From contig PXAI01000160.1 of NCBI GenBank assembly GCA_003567135.1, positions 1-20,448 of the forward strand: a stretch of DNA of 20,448 nt, written 5' to 3'. The position numbers and the translations under genes are program-made. The notes below the pieces were generated by a model. It was not told the DNA's origin. It saw nothing but the letters and a program-made list of their open reading frames with translations, and ran no database searches. Source of the DNA: Balneolia bacterium. GTDB lineage: Bacteria; Bacteroidota; Rhodothermia; Balneolales; Cyclonatronaceae. Shown one piece after another: positions 5,086 to 11,914 of this stretch; position 1 is the stretch's first letter, and each line of letters opens with the position of its first letter.

Positions 5086-8067
5086 GTGAATAAAATTGTT
5101 AGTGTACTGCTGTTTGTGATTGGTCTTCCGGTTGCGGCCTTTTCGGCTTCCGGCAGCGAAGGGAATCCGCCCCTTGGAATTCCGCCCATCACAAACTACA
5201 ATACTGCCAACCTTGGGTACAGTCCGGTTAATTTTGTCACTACCTACGACCGCTATGGCCGTCTGATTGTCGGAAACAATAATTCGGTTATGATATACGA
5301 CGGTACCAACTGGAGTTTTCACACTGTTCCGGGTTTTACCGTTTTTGGAATGCACAGTACGGAGGATCGAATTTACACTGCAGGGTACTCTAATTTTGGT
5401 TATATCGACCTCAACGCTTCAGAGTTCACGTATGTCAATTTGCTCGACAGACTTGAAGATGAAATTGGGGTAGCTGAGTTCTGGCGCGTCTACGATCATA
5501 ACGGGGTTGTCTTTTTTAGCACAAACAGAGGTTTTGTAATGTGGGATGAAAGCTCCGACACGCTTGAATACTTCCAACTTGGATCTATTTCAACCGGAGC
5601 TTTCTTGAATGAAAGTGGCCTGAATCTGTTTTCTGAAGAAGGGATTTACAGGTTTAACGATGAACTTGCTTCATTTGAACTGCACCCGTTTGATGATATA
5701 AATATCTTGTATGATGATGACCGCCCTGCATTTGTGTTAACCCTTGGCGAGCAGGATAAAAGAATCATCACGCGATACGGAAAATTTTATGCTATAGTAA
5801 ATGGAGAATTAACCCTTTTGAATGAATTGGGGGATTTTCATGCCTATCATGCAAAAATTCTTCACAACGGGCTGATTGCCGTGGCAACGCTTGGTGACGG
5901 CATCCTTTTTCTGAACAGCAATGGTGAAATTGTAAATTGGCTGACAGAATCACACGGGCTTTCTGATGATACGGTGTACCATCTTCATCAGGAGGGCAGC
6001 GGGCCATTGTGGGCTTCAACCTTCAGCGGCATTTCGAGAATTGACGTTCATCTGCCCGCAACGAAATTTGACATAAATTACGGTTTTAATGCCGAGCATG
6101 TTCTTGGAACTGCCGTCAACGGCGATTATCTGTATATATCAACGAATAATGGTGTGAAAATTGTTTCACTCGAGTCTGTGACAAGCTCCTCATCAGCGCC
6201 GGTATTCGAAGTAATAGAAGGATTAGAGGATATAGCTTACCAGATAATTCCGTATAACAACGGAGTATTAGCCAAAACGCTGGGAAACATTTATTACGCG
6301 TCAGGCCGTGATCTTGCGGAGAATGTGATGCGGGTTAGTCTCAACCAATTATCCGTTTGCAACAAGTCCAATCATATTTACGGCGCTGAGCGGTATGGGG
6401 ATTTACTTATTATTGAAGATGGTGAAGTAATAAAAAGAGTTGAAACCGGATTTGAAATAGCCGAACTGAGCGTAGTTGCTCCCGGAGAGGTTGTTGTGGT
6501 TTCCTTTGAAGATGAGGTCTTTCATATAACGATCTTTGATAAAACGACCGAAGAGCAGCAGCTGCTTAAGTCAGATGAGATTACAGCTGAGTTTGAGGTT
6601 ACGCCGATTGATATCCCGTACAGAATTGATTCTCAGCCATTTCTGATAACAGATCACGGGCATACATACATAAGTTCAGGTAATGAGTTATACCTTTCGG
6701 ATTATGAAAGTCGTACAGCCAGGCGCGTGGATAAGTTTCATAGCGGTACGGCCAAGCCACTGAACATTGGTAATATCAATATCAATAATATCAAAAAGTT
6801 TGAAAGCTCAAATGAGCAGGAAGATGATGTAAGGCGTTTTGTTGTTTCAAGCTCTTCAGGTATTCATATTCACCATCTGCAGGGAACTGAAAATATTCTG
6901 GTGGATAGGTTGTTGACTTCTTTTCTGCCATCGCCCAATGAGAACAGTTTGTCTCAGATAGGAAATAACCGGTTTATTTACGGAAGCGGCAGTGAGTTAG
7001 TCATGTTTACGTACGTGCCGAATTTTGGTGAAAAAGCCAATTTCCGCGCTGGTATAAGGGAGGTTGTCAGGGATCGTGATGAGGTTTTATATGATATCAC
7101 ATCCCGGAAAATACAAGGGGAAAGGCTGGAATACGCGGATAACGATTTTCGATTCACATTTTTTTCGTCTGATTTTCTTATTCCGAACCGGAACAGATTC
7201 CAATACAGGCTTGAGCCAATTGAGGATGAATGGTCAGAATGGAGTAACGAGCGTATCAAGGATTATACACGTCTTCGTGAAGGCCGGTACACGTTCAATG
7301 TTCGCGGAATGAGCAGCAACGGCCTGATAAGCCCTACCGTATCCTATTCATTTGTAATAATGCCGCCATGGTATCGTACCTGGTGGGCATATATGTTTTA
7401 TGGTATATCGTTTGCGCTGATTCTCTATTCAGCTCACCGCTACCGTTTATCTCAGCTCCTCGAAGTGGAACGTACACGAACAAGAATCGCGCGTGATCTG
7501 CACGATGAGATCGGAAGTAATCTCAGCACTATTTCACTCATCGCAGAATTGCTGAAAAAGAAAAAAACGCTGGCAGAAAAAGATTATAAAAAACTGGATA
7601 ACGTAGGATTCCTTTCGAAAGAAATGACAGAATCACTACGGGAGATTGTCTGGTTTATCAATCCTGAGAATGATGATCCGGGAGATCTGATTCTGAAAAT
7701 GAAAGAGCTGGCCGAAAGGATGCTCAGTGGTGTAAAGTATGAGTTCAGGGTAGAGGGGAGCGGATATTTCAAAAACCTGAACCTGGAAAAACGTCGTCAT
7801 ATCTTTTTGATTCTCAAAGAAGCTCTGAATAATATCATCAAACACAGTGAAGCAAAAAAGGTAACTATCAATCTGAGCCTGCCAACAACAGATACTTTCC
7901 GAATGGAAATTGAGGATAATGGCGTAGGGATGGATCTTGAAACAGTTAAGAGAGGAAACGGGATCAATAATCTGCAGCGCCGTGCGGATGAAATTAACGG
8001 GAAGATGGAAGTCACGTCAACTGCCGGGAAAGGGACACGGATCGTGCTTTCGGCGCCTAACAGATAA
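5086..8067 (+). CDS. Two-component sensor histidine kinase with a reg_prop beta-propeller sensor
   Basis: About 993 residues. After a signal peptide (MNKIVSVLLFVIGLPVAAF) comes a large periplasmic propeller region (about 30-640) with two-component-propeller repeats such as GLSDDTVYHLHQEGSGPLWASTFSG. A Y_Y_Y domain follows (RYRLEPIEDEWSEW...GRYTFNVRGMSSNG), then one transmembrane helix (TWWAYMFYGISFALILYSA). The kinase part has a HisKA_3 dimerisation domain, ARDLHDEIGSNLS, with phosphoacceptor His at about 806. The HATPase_c domain has an N-box (LKEALNNIIKHS), G1 box (DNGVGMD) and a GNGINNL segment. Unlike classical hybrid versions it has no fused receiver or regulator, so it probably phosphorylates the NarL-type regulator encoded upstream. 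GTG at 5086 is chosen as start; TTG at 5080 is possible. Ligand unknown. Confidence 0.92.
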   Translation: MNKIVSVLLFVIGLPVAAFSASGSEGNPPLGIPPITNYNTANLGYSPVNFVTTYDRYGRLIVGNNNSVMIYDGTNWSFHTVPGFTVFGMHSTEDRIYTAGYSNFGYIDLNASEFTYVNLLDRLEDEIGVAEFWRVYDHNGVVFFSTNRGFVMWDESSDTLEYFQLGSISTGAFLNESGLNLFSEEGIYRFNDELASFELHPFDDINILYDDDRPAFVLTLGEQDKRIITRYGKFYAIVNGELTLLNELGDFHAYHAKILHNGLIAVATLGDGILFLNSNGEIVNWLTESHGLSDDTVYHLHQEGSGPLWASTFSGISRIDVHLPATKFDINYGFNAEHVLGTAVNGDYLYISTNNGVKIVSLESVTSSSSAPVFEVIEGLEDIAYQIIPYNNGVLAKTLGNIYYASGRDLAENVMRVSLNQLSVCNKSNHIYGAERYGDLLIIEDGEVIKRVETGFEIAELSVVAPGEVVVVSFEDEVFHITIFDKTTEEQQLLKSDEITAEFEVTPIDIPYRIDSQPFLITDHGHTYISSGNELYLSDYESRTARRVDKFHSGTAKPLNIGNININNIKKFESSNEQEDDVRRFVVSSSSGIHIHHLQGTENILVDRLLTSFLPSPNENSLSQIGNNRFIYGSGSELVMFTYVPNFGEKANFRAGIREVVRDRDEVLYDITSRKIQGERLEYADNDFRFTFFSSDFLIPNRNRFQYRLEPIEDEWSEWSNERIKDYTRLREGRYTFNVRGMSSNGLISPTVSYSFVIMPPWYRTWWAYMFYGISFALILYSAHRYRLSQLLEVERTRTRIARDLHDEIGSNLSTISLIAELLKKKKTLAEKDYKKLDNVGFLSKEMTESLREIVWFINPENDDPGDLILKMKELAERMLSGVKYEFRVEGSGYFKNLNLEKRRHIFLILKEALNNIIKHSEAKKVTINLSLPTTDTFRMEIEDNGVGMDLETVKRGNGINNLQRRADEINGKMEVTSTAGKGTRIVLSAPNR

Positions 8068-8185
8068 CAATTTACGGGCTTACAGTGTAGGGCTGAGCAT
8101 TTCTGTTAAACAGGTTTATATTCGGTTCGAAGAGGGACGTTAAATAGAAGTAGCTTAATAATTAGAGACTTCCTGTTAAAAGATT

Positions 8186-8208
8186 AAAAAATGGCGTGAA
8201 TACGTGAT
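8186..8208 (+). repeat. Direct repeat copy 1 (possible upstream promoter element)
   Basis: This 23-base motif consists of AAAAAATGGCGT, GAAT and ACGTGAT. It matches the copy at 8369-8391 at 21 of 23 positions. A -10-like TATATTCA begins 45 bases from its start (8231-8238). Confidence 0.6.
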
Positions 8209-8230
8209 TACGCTGACGCACCTAACTACC

Positions 8231-8349
8231 TATATTCATAACAGATACTTGAAAGCTAAAAGTTTTTATTATCTGATTATGGATATCTTCACGAAGAAGA
8301 ATAAAGCGGAACTGGAGTCGGAGGTGAGAGGCCGACTCCAGTTTTTTTT
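8231..8349 (+). ncRNA. Candidate small RNA 1 (about 105 nt, with its -10 box)
   Basis: TATATTCA at 8231-8238 would start a transcript near 8244, ending at the strong terminator at 8310-8349. No good -33 TTG is present 20 bases upstream (TTA instead). The 23-base motif at 8186 sits where an activator would bind. The unit is supported only by this layout and its recurrence at 8369-8551. It could instead be read-through from the kinase gene. Confidence 0.3.
8310..8349 (+). terminator. Strong rho-independent terminator
   Basis: AACTGGAGTCGG (8310-8321) pairs perfectly with CCGACTCCAGTT (8332-8343), with a ten-base loop, and a run of Ts continues to 8349. It lies about 240 bases after the sensor kinase stop, farther than usual for that gene's own terminator. 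Confidence 0.88.
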
Positions 8350-8368
8350 ACATCTATCCGGTTTTTTG

Positions 8369-8391
8369 AAAAAATGGCGTAAACACGTGAT
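8369..8391 (+). repeat. Direct repeat copy 2 (possible upstream promoter element)
   Basis: The same 23-base motif as at 8186-8208, with two substitutions (AAAC for GAAT in the middle). The -10-like TATATCTT starts 42 bases from its start (8411-8418), nearly the same geometry as copy 1. Confidence 0.6.
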
Positions 8392-8410
8392 GCGCCACCC
8401 CGTATTCTGG

Positions 8411-8551
8411 TATATCTTTAAATAAACATCAAGATCTCAGTCAAGTCCTGAGTCAAGAGTCGACGTTTCTTGGGCGCTCTTTTTTTTTGCGCTCAGCAAC
8501 CAGAGTTTGAAACAAAAAAAGCCCGACTTTCTGAAAAGTCGGGCTTTTTTT
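8411..8551 (+). ncRNA. Candidate small RNA 2 (about 65-130 nt, with its -10 box)
   Basis: TATATCTT (8411-8418) would start a transcript near 8424, ending either at the nine-T run at 8480-8488 or at the terminator at 8521-8551. The predicted RNA contains two AGTCAAG repeats and a small CTCAG/CTGAG hairpin. Support is positional only. Confidence 0.27.
8514..8551. terminator. Bidirectional terminator between the kinase region and the tRNA array
   Basis: GCCCGACTTT (8521-8530) pairs perfectly with AAAGTCGGGC (8535-8544) around CTGA. Seven As precede it and seven Ts follow it. It can stop plus-strand transcripts and also the minus-strand tRNA operon, whose last gene ends at 8558. Confidence 0.9.
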
Positions 8552-8557
8552 GTTATG

Positions 8558-8630
8558 TACCGCGTACGGGATTCGAACCCGTGCTACCGCCGTGAAAGGG
8601 CGGCGTCCTAGGCCTCTAGACGAACGCGGC
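8558..8630 (-). tRNA. tRNA-Glu (anticodon TTC), copy 2 in transcription order
   Basis: A full cloverleaf of 73 bases. The acceptor is GCCGCGT/ACGCGGT, the D arm GTC...GAC, the anticodon stem CCGCC/GGCGG with loop CTTTCAC, and the T arm ACGGG-TTCGAAT-CCCGT, with discriminator A. The first acceptor pair is G-T. No CCA is encoded. It is identical to the copy at 8755-8827 and is the last gene of the tRNA array, followed by a terminator. Confidence 0.96.
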
Positions 8631-8651
8631 GTGGCAATAAGCTAATTGGAG

Positions 8652-8726
8652 GGAGCCCAATGGGATTTGAACCCACGGCCTCCAGGGCCACAACCTGGCG
8701 CTCTAACCAACTGAGCTATGGGCTCC
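8652..8726 (-). tRNA. tRNA-His (anticodon GTG)
   Basis: The acceptor GAGCCCA/TGGGCTC is preceded by an extra 5' G at 8726 that pairs with discriminator C73, the identity element of tRNA-His. The anticodon loop is TTGTGGC (anticodon GTG) in a CAGG/CCTG stem. The T arm is GTGGG-TTCAAAT-CCCAT. No CCA is encoded. It lies between two identical tRNA-Glu genes. Confidence 0.96.
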
Positions 8727-8754
8727 GTGTGCCATCTTTGCAGGATGGGCTTGG

Positions 8755-8827
8755 TACCGCGTACGGGATTCGAACCCGTGCTACCGCCGTGAAAGGGCGG
8801 CGTCCTAGGCCTCTAGACGAACGCGGC
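8755..8827 (-). tRNA. tRNA-Glu (anticodon TTC), copy 1 in transcription order
   Basis: Identical over all 73 bases to the copy at 8558-8630, including the G-T first acceptor pair and the absence of CCA. The two copies flank tRNA-His, which suggests a duplication. Confidence 0.96.
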
Positions 8828-8878
8828 ATTCATTTGCATTGAATCCGGAAATTATAACGAGCAATGTTTCAGGCTTTG

Positions 8879-8949
8879 AGGCGACAGGCGGATTCGAACC
8901 GCCGTACGAGGTTTTGCAGACCTCTGCCTAGCCACTCGGCCATGTCGCC
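8879..8949 (-). tRNA. tRNA-Cys (anticodon GCA)
   Basis: The acceptor is GGCGACA/TGTCGCC with discriminator T, as expected for tRNA-Cys. The anticodon loop is TCTGCAAA within an AGAGG/CCTCG-like stem. The T arm is GGCGG-TTCGAAT-CCGCC. Length is 71 bases, and CCA is not encoded. Confidence 0.96.
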
Positions 8950-8962
8950 CGGAAAATCTTCG

Positions 8963-9036
8963 TACGCCCGTCAGGACTCGAACCTGAAACCTACTGCTTA
9001 GAAGGCAGTTGCTCTATCCGGTTGAGCTACGGGCGC
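8963..9036 (-). tRNA. tRNA-Arg (anticodon TCT)
   Basis: The acceptor is GCGCCCG/CGGGCGT (first pair G-T) with discriminator A. The anticodon loop is CTTCTAA between CTGC and GCAG. The T arm is TCAGG-TTCGAGT-CCTGA. Length is 74 bases, with no encoded CCA. Confidence 0.95.
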
Positions 9037-9084
9037 GAAAAAGGACTCAATTCAATTAGCAAATAAATAAAAAAAGAACAATTG

Positions 9085-9158
9085 TCGGGGCGACAGGATT
9101 TGAACCTGCGACCCTCTGCTCCCAAAGCAGATGCGCTACCGGGCTGCGCTACGCCCCG
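9085..9158 (-). tRNA. tRNA-Pro (anticodon TGG)
   Basis: The acceptor is CGGGGCG/CGCCCCG, with the C1-G72 pair typical of tRNA-Pro, and discriminator A. The anticodon loop is TTTGGGA between TCTGC and GCAGA. The T arm is GCAGG-TTCAAAT-CCTGT. It is the first gene of the array, about 30 bases after the promoter. Confidence 0.96.
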
Positions 9159-9184
9159 AACATTTACTGAATCAGCAAAGATTT

Positions 9185-9215
9185 TAAATATACGACAGAT
9201 ACCAAATTATCGCAA
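9185..9215 (-). promoter_or_regulatory. Promoter of the tRNA array
   Basis: On the minus strand, TTG (9215-9213) is followed exactly 20 bases later by TATATTTA (9192-9185), an Bacteroidota-like -33/-7 pair. Initiation would fall about 20 bases before tRNA-Pro. Confidence 0.55.
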
Positions 9216-9378
9216 CCAAAATGTGATCAGAATATCATAAATCTGACGACTTCCCGGTTGCCATTTTTTAGCTGAATGGGAATCAGTTTTTGCCTGCCGG
9301 TACAAACGTATTAATAATCACGATCTTGCATCTTTTGCAGTGTGAATAATTTGCGATCCGGTGATGATCAGGGAATTA

Positions 9379-10374
9379 TCAGTCATAAAAATTCTTTTCA
9401 AAACCGTACGACTCCGCTTTCCCGGTGAGGTTCTGAAAGATCGCAACGAGAAAACCTGAACCGTAGCCGGTTAGCTGAATAATGACGGCAGGAACGGACA
9501 GAAGCGATGTTGAAAGCGACTGACTTAGAAAAAGAGAGCTGATCACATTAATAACCAGATAGGATATCAGCGGGACGGATAATGCGGGTTGCCAGAAAAA
9601 TGTGAGTACAGAAAAGATCAGGTAAATTGTAAACAATGCCGGTAGAGTGTGTACGGGTTTCAGCGTTCCGGGGTGACGTTTATTCAGGAAGATGCGGGCT
9701 TTCCCCGAGTTAAATACCTGCTTGAAAAATTGCCTGAAGGTTGATCGCCTTTTATGGTAAACCCATGCATCGGGAATCAGGGCAGACCTGCCGCCGGACT
9801 TAATTATCTTCATACTCAAGTCCAGATCCTCCCCAAACCTCAGATCAGAAAATCCTCCTGCTTTTTCAAAATGCACTTTATCAACAATCATATTAAAACT
9901 TCGCGGATAAAAAACATCAGCACTTTTTTTTCTGCCCCTGATACCACCGGTTGTCAATACGCTGGTCATGGCGTAGCTGATCGCTTTCTGGATGGGTGAA
10001 AATCCGGGGTGATCCCGATCCGGACCGCCTGCAATGGCTATCTCATTCTCGCTTAAAAATGATGTCAGGCTTCCGGTATAGTGCGGGGGGATGGTGCAGT
10101 CGGAGTCCAGAAAAATCAGATACTTTCCCATGGCACGTTTAGCTCCCGTATTTCGCGCTGGCCCGGGCCCCGAATTTGACTGATAGATGTAGGTAACATC
10201 CAGATGTTTTGTATATTTGTCGGCAACATGATCACAGCGATTGTCGGAACCATCGTCCACTATTATTATTTCAGCCAGTTTATTTAAATGCTGATCTATG
10301 CTTGCCAAAAGTTCGTTGAGTTCTTCCGGCCGGTTATAAACAGGTATGATAATTGAAAAAAGCGGGTAATTCAC
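9379..10374 (-). CDS. Family 2 glycosyltransferase with C-terminal membrane segments
   Basis: A 331-residue GT2 enzyme that transfers a sugar from a nucleotide-sugar donor, probably at the inner face of the membrane for a surface polysaccharide or glycolipid. The GT-A fold starts at residue 5 (FSIIIPVYNRPEE). The nucleotide site is VDDGSD (39-44), the metal-binding DxD is DSD (90-92), and GGF...GEDLDL (173-186) holds the likely catalytic acidic residues. Three hydrophobic segments at about 243-261, 266-285 and 290-312 anchor it. The start codon is GTG (10374-10372) without a clear ribosome-binding site. It stands alone between the tRNA array and a divergent exported-protein gene, not in a polysaccharide cluster, so acceptor and product are unknown. 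Confidence 0.88.
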   Translation of the reverse strand: MNYPLFSIIIPVYNRPEELNELLASIDQHLNKLAEIIIVDDGSDNRCDHVADKYTKHLDVTYIYQSNSGPGPARNTGAKRAMGKYLIFLDSDCTIPPHYTGSLTSFLSENEIAIAGGPDRDHPGFSPIQKAISYAMTSVLTTGGIRGRKKSADVFYPRSFNMIVDKVHFEKAGGFSDLRFGEDLDLSMKIIKSGGRSALIPDAWVYHKRRSTFRQFFKQVFNSGKARIFLNKRHPGTLKPVHTLPALFTIYLIFSVLTFFWQPALSVPLISYLVINVISSLFLSQSLSTSLLSVPAVIIQLTGYGSGFLVAIFQNLTGKAESYGFEKNFYD

Positions 10375-10417
10375 TGTGATTGTTTTCGTTAACCAGTCTG
10401 GCTGTATATTCTGATAC

Positions 10418-10441
10418 GCCGGTACGTCGAATTCGTCCGGC
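10418..10441. promoter_or_regulatory. Inverted repeat in a divergent promoter region
   Basis: GCCGG-T-ACG (10418-10426) pairs with CGTCCGGC (10434-10441) apart from one unpaired T. It lies between the divergent glycosyltransferase and exported-protein genes and could be an operator or a leader hairpin. No T-tract follows. Confidence 0.3.
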
Positions 10442-10488
10442 TACCTGATTTTACTGTTATAAAAAATTACGTTACATAAACTCAAGAT

Positions 10489-11667
10489 ATGATTTCTTAC
10501 AAAAAGCTGATAAGCGCATTTTTATTCATTTCGGTCACAACGTTTGGTATGAAGGCGGCGCAGGCGCAGAGTGTACAGGTTGAGGAAATTCCGGGTCCCG
10601 GAAGTACGGATAAAGTAATGCTGCTGAAAGGCGCGGCATTTTCAGCAGATGATTTCTGGGTGACTAAATTTGAGCAACCGAACCTTACGCTTGCCGAGTT
10701 TGACATCACGTACCGGAATGTACTCAGTTTCAGCACATCGCCAGAGGGATTACATCTTGCGGTATTGTACGAGAAGGAAGAGGGCGTATTCAGCGTGGAT
10801 ATCATCAACAGGGATGGCGAAGTTGCCTTCAGGAAATCTGCGCTGGATAATATCGAGTTCGGGGATCAGTCTCTGAAACTGTACCTGCTTAATAACGGGC
10901 GGTTCATTATTCGGGATAATATCGCAGGATTCAGGGGATTTGATCCTTCTGGCAGATTCAGCTTTGAAGTATTTAACGCATCGGCCAGTGAGGAAGGCGA
11001 GGCTGTTTCGGAGCTTGCCGCAGCCGGAAACGGCGACAGGATGTATGTATATAACCCAAGAATCATTCGCGAAGGCAGAAATGAATCCCGCATCCAGCTG
11101 CTGTATGATAACGATTTGCAGGGTGTGGCGTGGTATTCTCAGGAGGAAACTATCCAGACTGCAGCCACGACATCCGACGGAAAGTTTCTGTATATCGCTT
11201 CAGAGAACTCTTCAGGCAATGTGACGGTCAGAAAGTTTAATGACGAAGGGGAGAAGGTAGCTGAACTTTCCGCTGAGAATGAAAATGTTTCTGTTAAGTT
11301 TCAGCCTGAGGATGATGTCGTAATTTTTTACGCCGACCGCACCGCGCAGGTTTACCGCGTTGATTCAGGAGAACGGCTGGCTAATGCTTTTCTGAGAGGT
11401 AATGTAAATATCGTTGTAGCGCATTACGACGAAGCCGATAATGTAGTTGTAACGCTAACCGGCAGCCGGAACAGACAAACACGCGCTATTCAGCCCAGCG
11501 GCATTCACATCGTGGATCTAACTGCCCGTGCGTTAATTTCAACGGATTCTGTTCCTTCACAGCTTAACTATTTCGAATATCAGGATCCCACATTCGTGAG
11601 AACCGGCGCGAATCAGTATATGCTGTGTGGCACTAAAAACCCGCTGAATATTTCGATTAATCGCTGA
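10489..11667 (+). CDS. Exported protein of unknown function, beta-propeller-like
   Basis: A 392-residue protein with a clear signal peptide (MISYKKLISAFLFISVTTFGMKAAQAQ, cleavage near residue 27). I do not recognise a named family. The mature part is nearly all predicted short beta-strands with recurring patterns (LSFSTSPEGLHLAVLYEKEE, TTSDGKFLYIASENSSGNVTVRKFNDEG, VKFQPEDDVVIFYADRTAQVYRVDSGE). These look like WD40/YncE-type propeller blades: a 'DGK-hydrophobic' turn followed by a strand and a charged hairpin. It has no lipobox, membrane segment or C-terminal sorting domain, so a periplasmic or secreted location is likely. It is monocistronic and divergent from the glycosyltransferase. Confidence 0.75.
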   Translation: MISYKKLISAFLFISVTTFGMKAAQAQSVQVEEIPGPGSTDKVMLLKGAAFSADDFWVTKFEQPNLTLAEFDITYRNVLSFSTSPEGLHLAVLYEKEEGVFSVDIINRDGEVAFRKSALDNIEFGDQSLKLYLLNNGRFIIRDNIAGFRGFDPSGRFSFEVFNASASEEGEAVSELAAAGNGDRMYVYNPRIIREGRNESRIQLLYDNDLQGVAWYSQEETIQTAATTSDGKFLYIASENSSGNVTVRKFNDEGEKVAELSAENENVSVKFQPEDDVVIFYADRTAQVYRVDSGERLANAFLRGNVNIVVAHYDEADNVVVTLTGSRNRQTRAIQPSGIHIVDLTARALISTDSVPSQLNYFEYQDPTFVRTGANQYMLCGTKNPLNISINR

Positions 11668-11773
11668 GAGGCATAACCCGGATTATTCACGAATTATTTA
11701 AATATACGATATAAGTAACTGATTAAATATAGCTTTTAGCAAATATAGATTCCCTCAAATTTGGGTGTGCTAT

Positions 11774-11789
11774 AAGTCGGCGACTTTTT
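11774..11789 (+). terminator. Weak terminator after the exported-protein gene
   Basis: A short AAGTC/GACTT stem around GGC is followed by a run of Ts, about 105 bases after the stop codon. The stem is only five bases long, so this is a weak call. Confidence 0.35.
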
Positions 11790-11807
11790 ACCTTCGCCTT
11801 GCCAGCG

Positions 11808-11833
11808 AAAAAAATTCCCCGAATTAGTCGGGG
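11808..11833 (-). terminator. Second minus-strand terminator after the tectonin gene
   Basis: Read on the minus strand, CCCCGA and TCGGGG pair around a five-base loop and are followed by AA and a run of Ts (11814-11808). It is a back-up about 25 bases beyond the first terminator. Confidence 0.6.
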
Positions 11834-11858
11834 CAGGCTTTGGTGAATAATCCGGGAT

Positions 11859-11892
11859 AAAAAAAGGTGAATACCCGAAAGTATTCACCTTT
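11859..11892 (-). terminator. Rho-independent terminator of the tectonin gene
   Basis: On the minus strand, AAAGGTGAATAC and GTATTCACCTTT form a 12-base perfect stem with loop TTTCGG, followed by a T run (11865-11859). It begins 22 bases after the stop codon. Confidence 0.85.
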
Positions 11893-11914
11893 GAAAGATT
11901 AGACCGGCCGAAGC

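Larger units (their letters stand above)
8068..8557. other. 490-base region without a convincing protein gene
   Basis: The open frames here run through terminator hairpins and lack ribosome-binding sites. The region holds a pair of near-identical 23-base motifs, two -10-like boxes, two strong terminators and a nine-T run (8480-8488) after a GC-rich segment. Separate entries describe these. Confidence 0.6.

Noticed and set aside
8186..8391. Repeated 23-base motif considered as a CRISPR or mobile-element end
   Set aside because: There are only two copies, 183 bases apart in direct orientation, with no spacer series, cas genes, transposase or target-site duplication.
8204..8425. Plus-strand 73-codon frame after the sensor kinase
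   Set aside because: It begins with GTG without a ribosome-binding site and reads straight through the strong terminator hairpin at 8310-8349.
8660..8842. Plus-strand 60-codon frame beginning MGFEPTASRATTW
   Set aside because: It is antisense to tRNA-His and tRNA-Glu. This is a well-known false protein produced by reading tRNA genes backwards.
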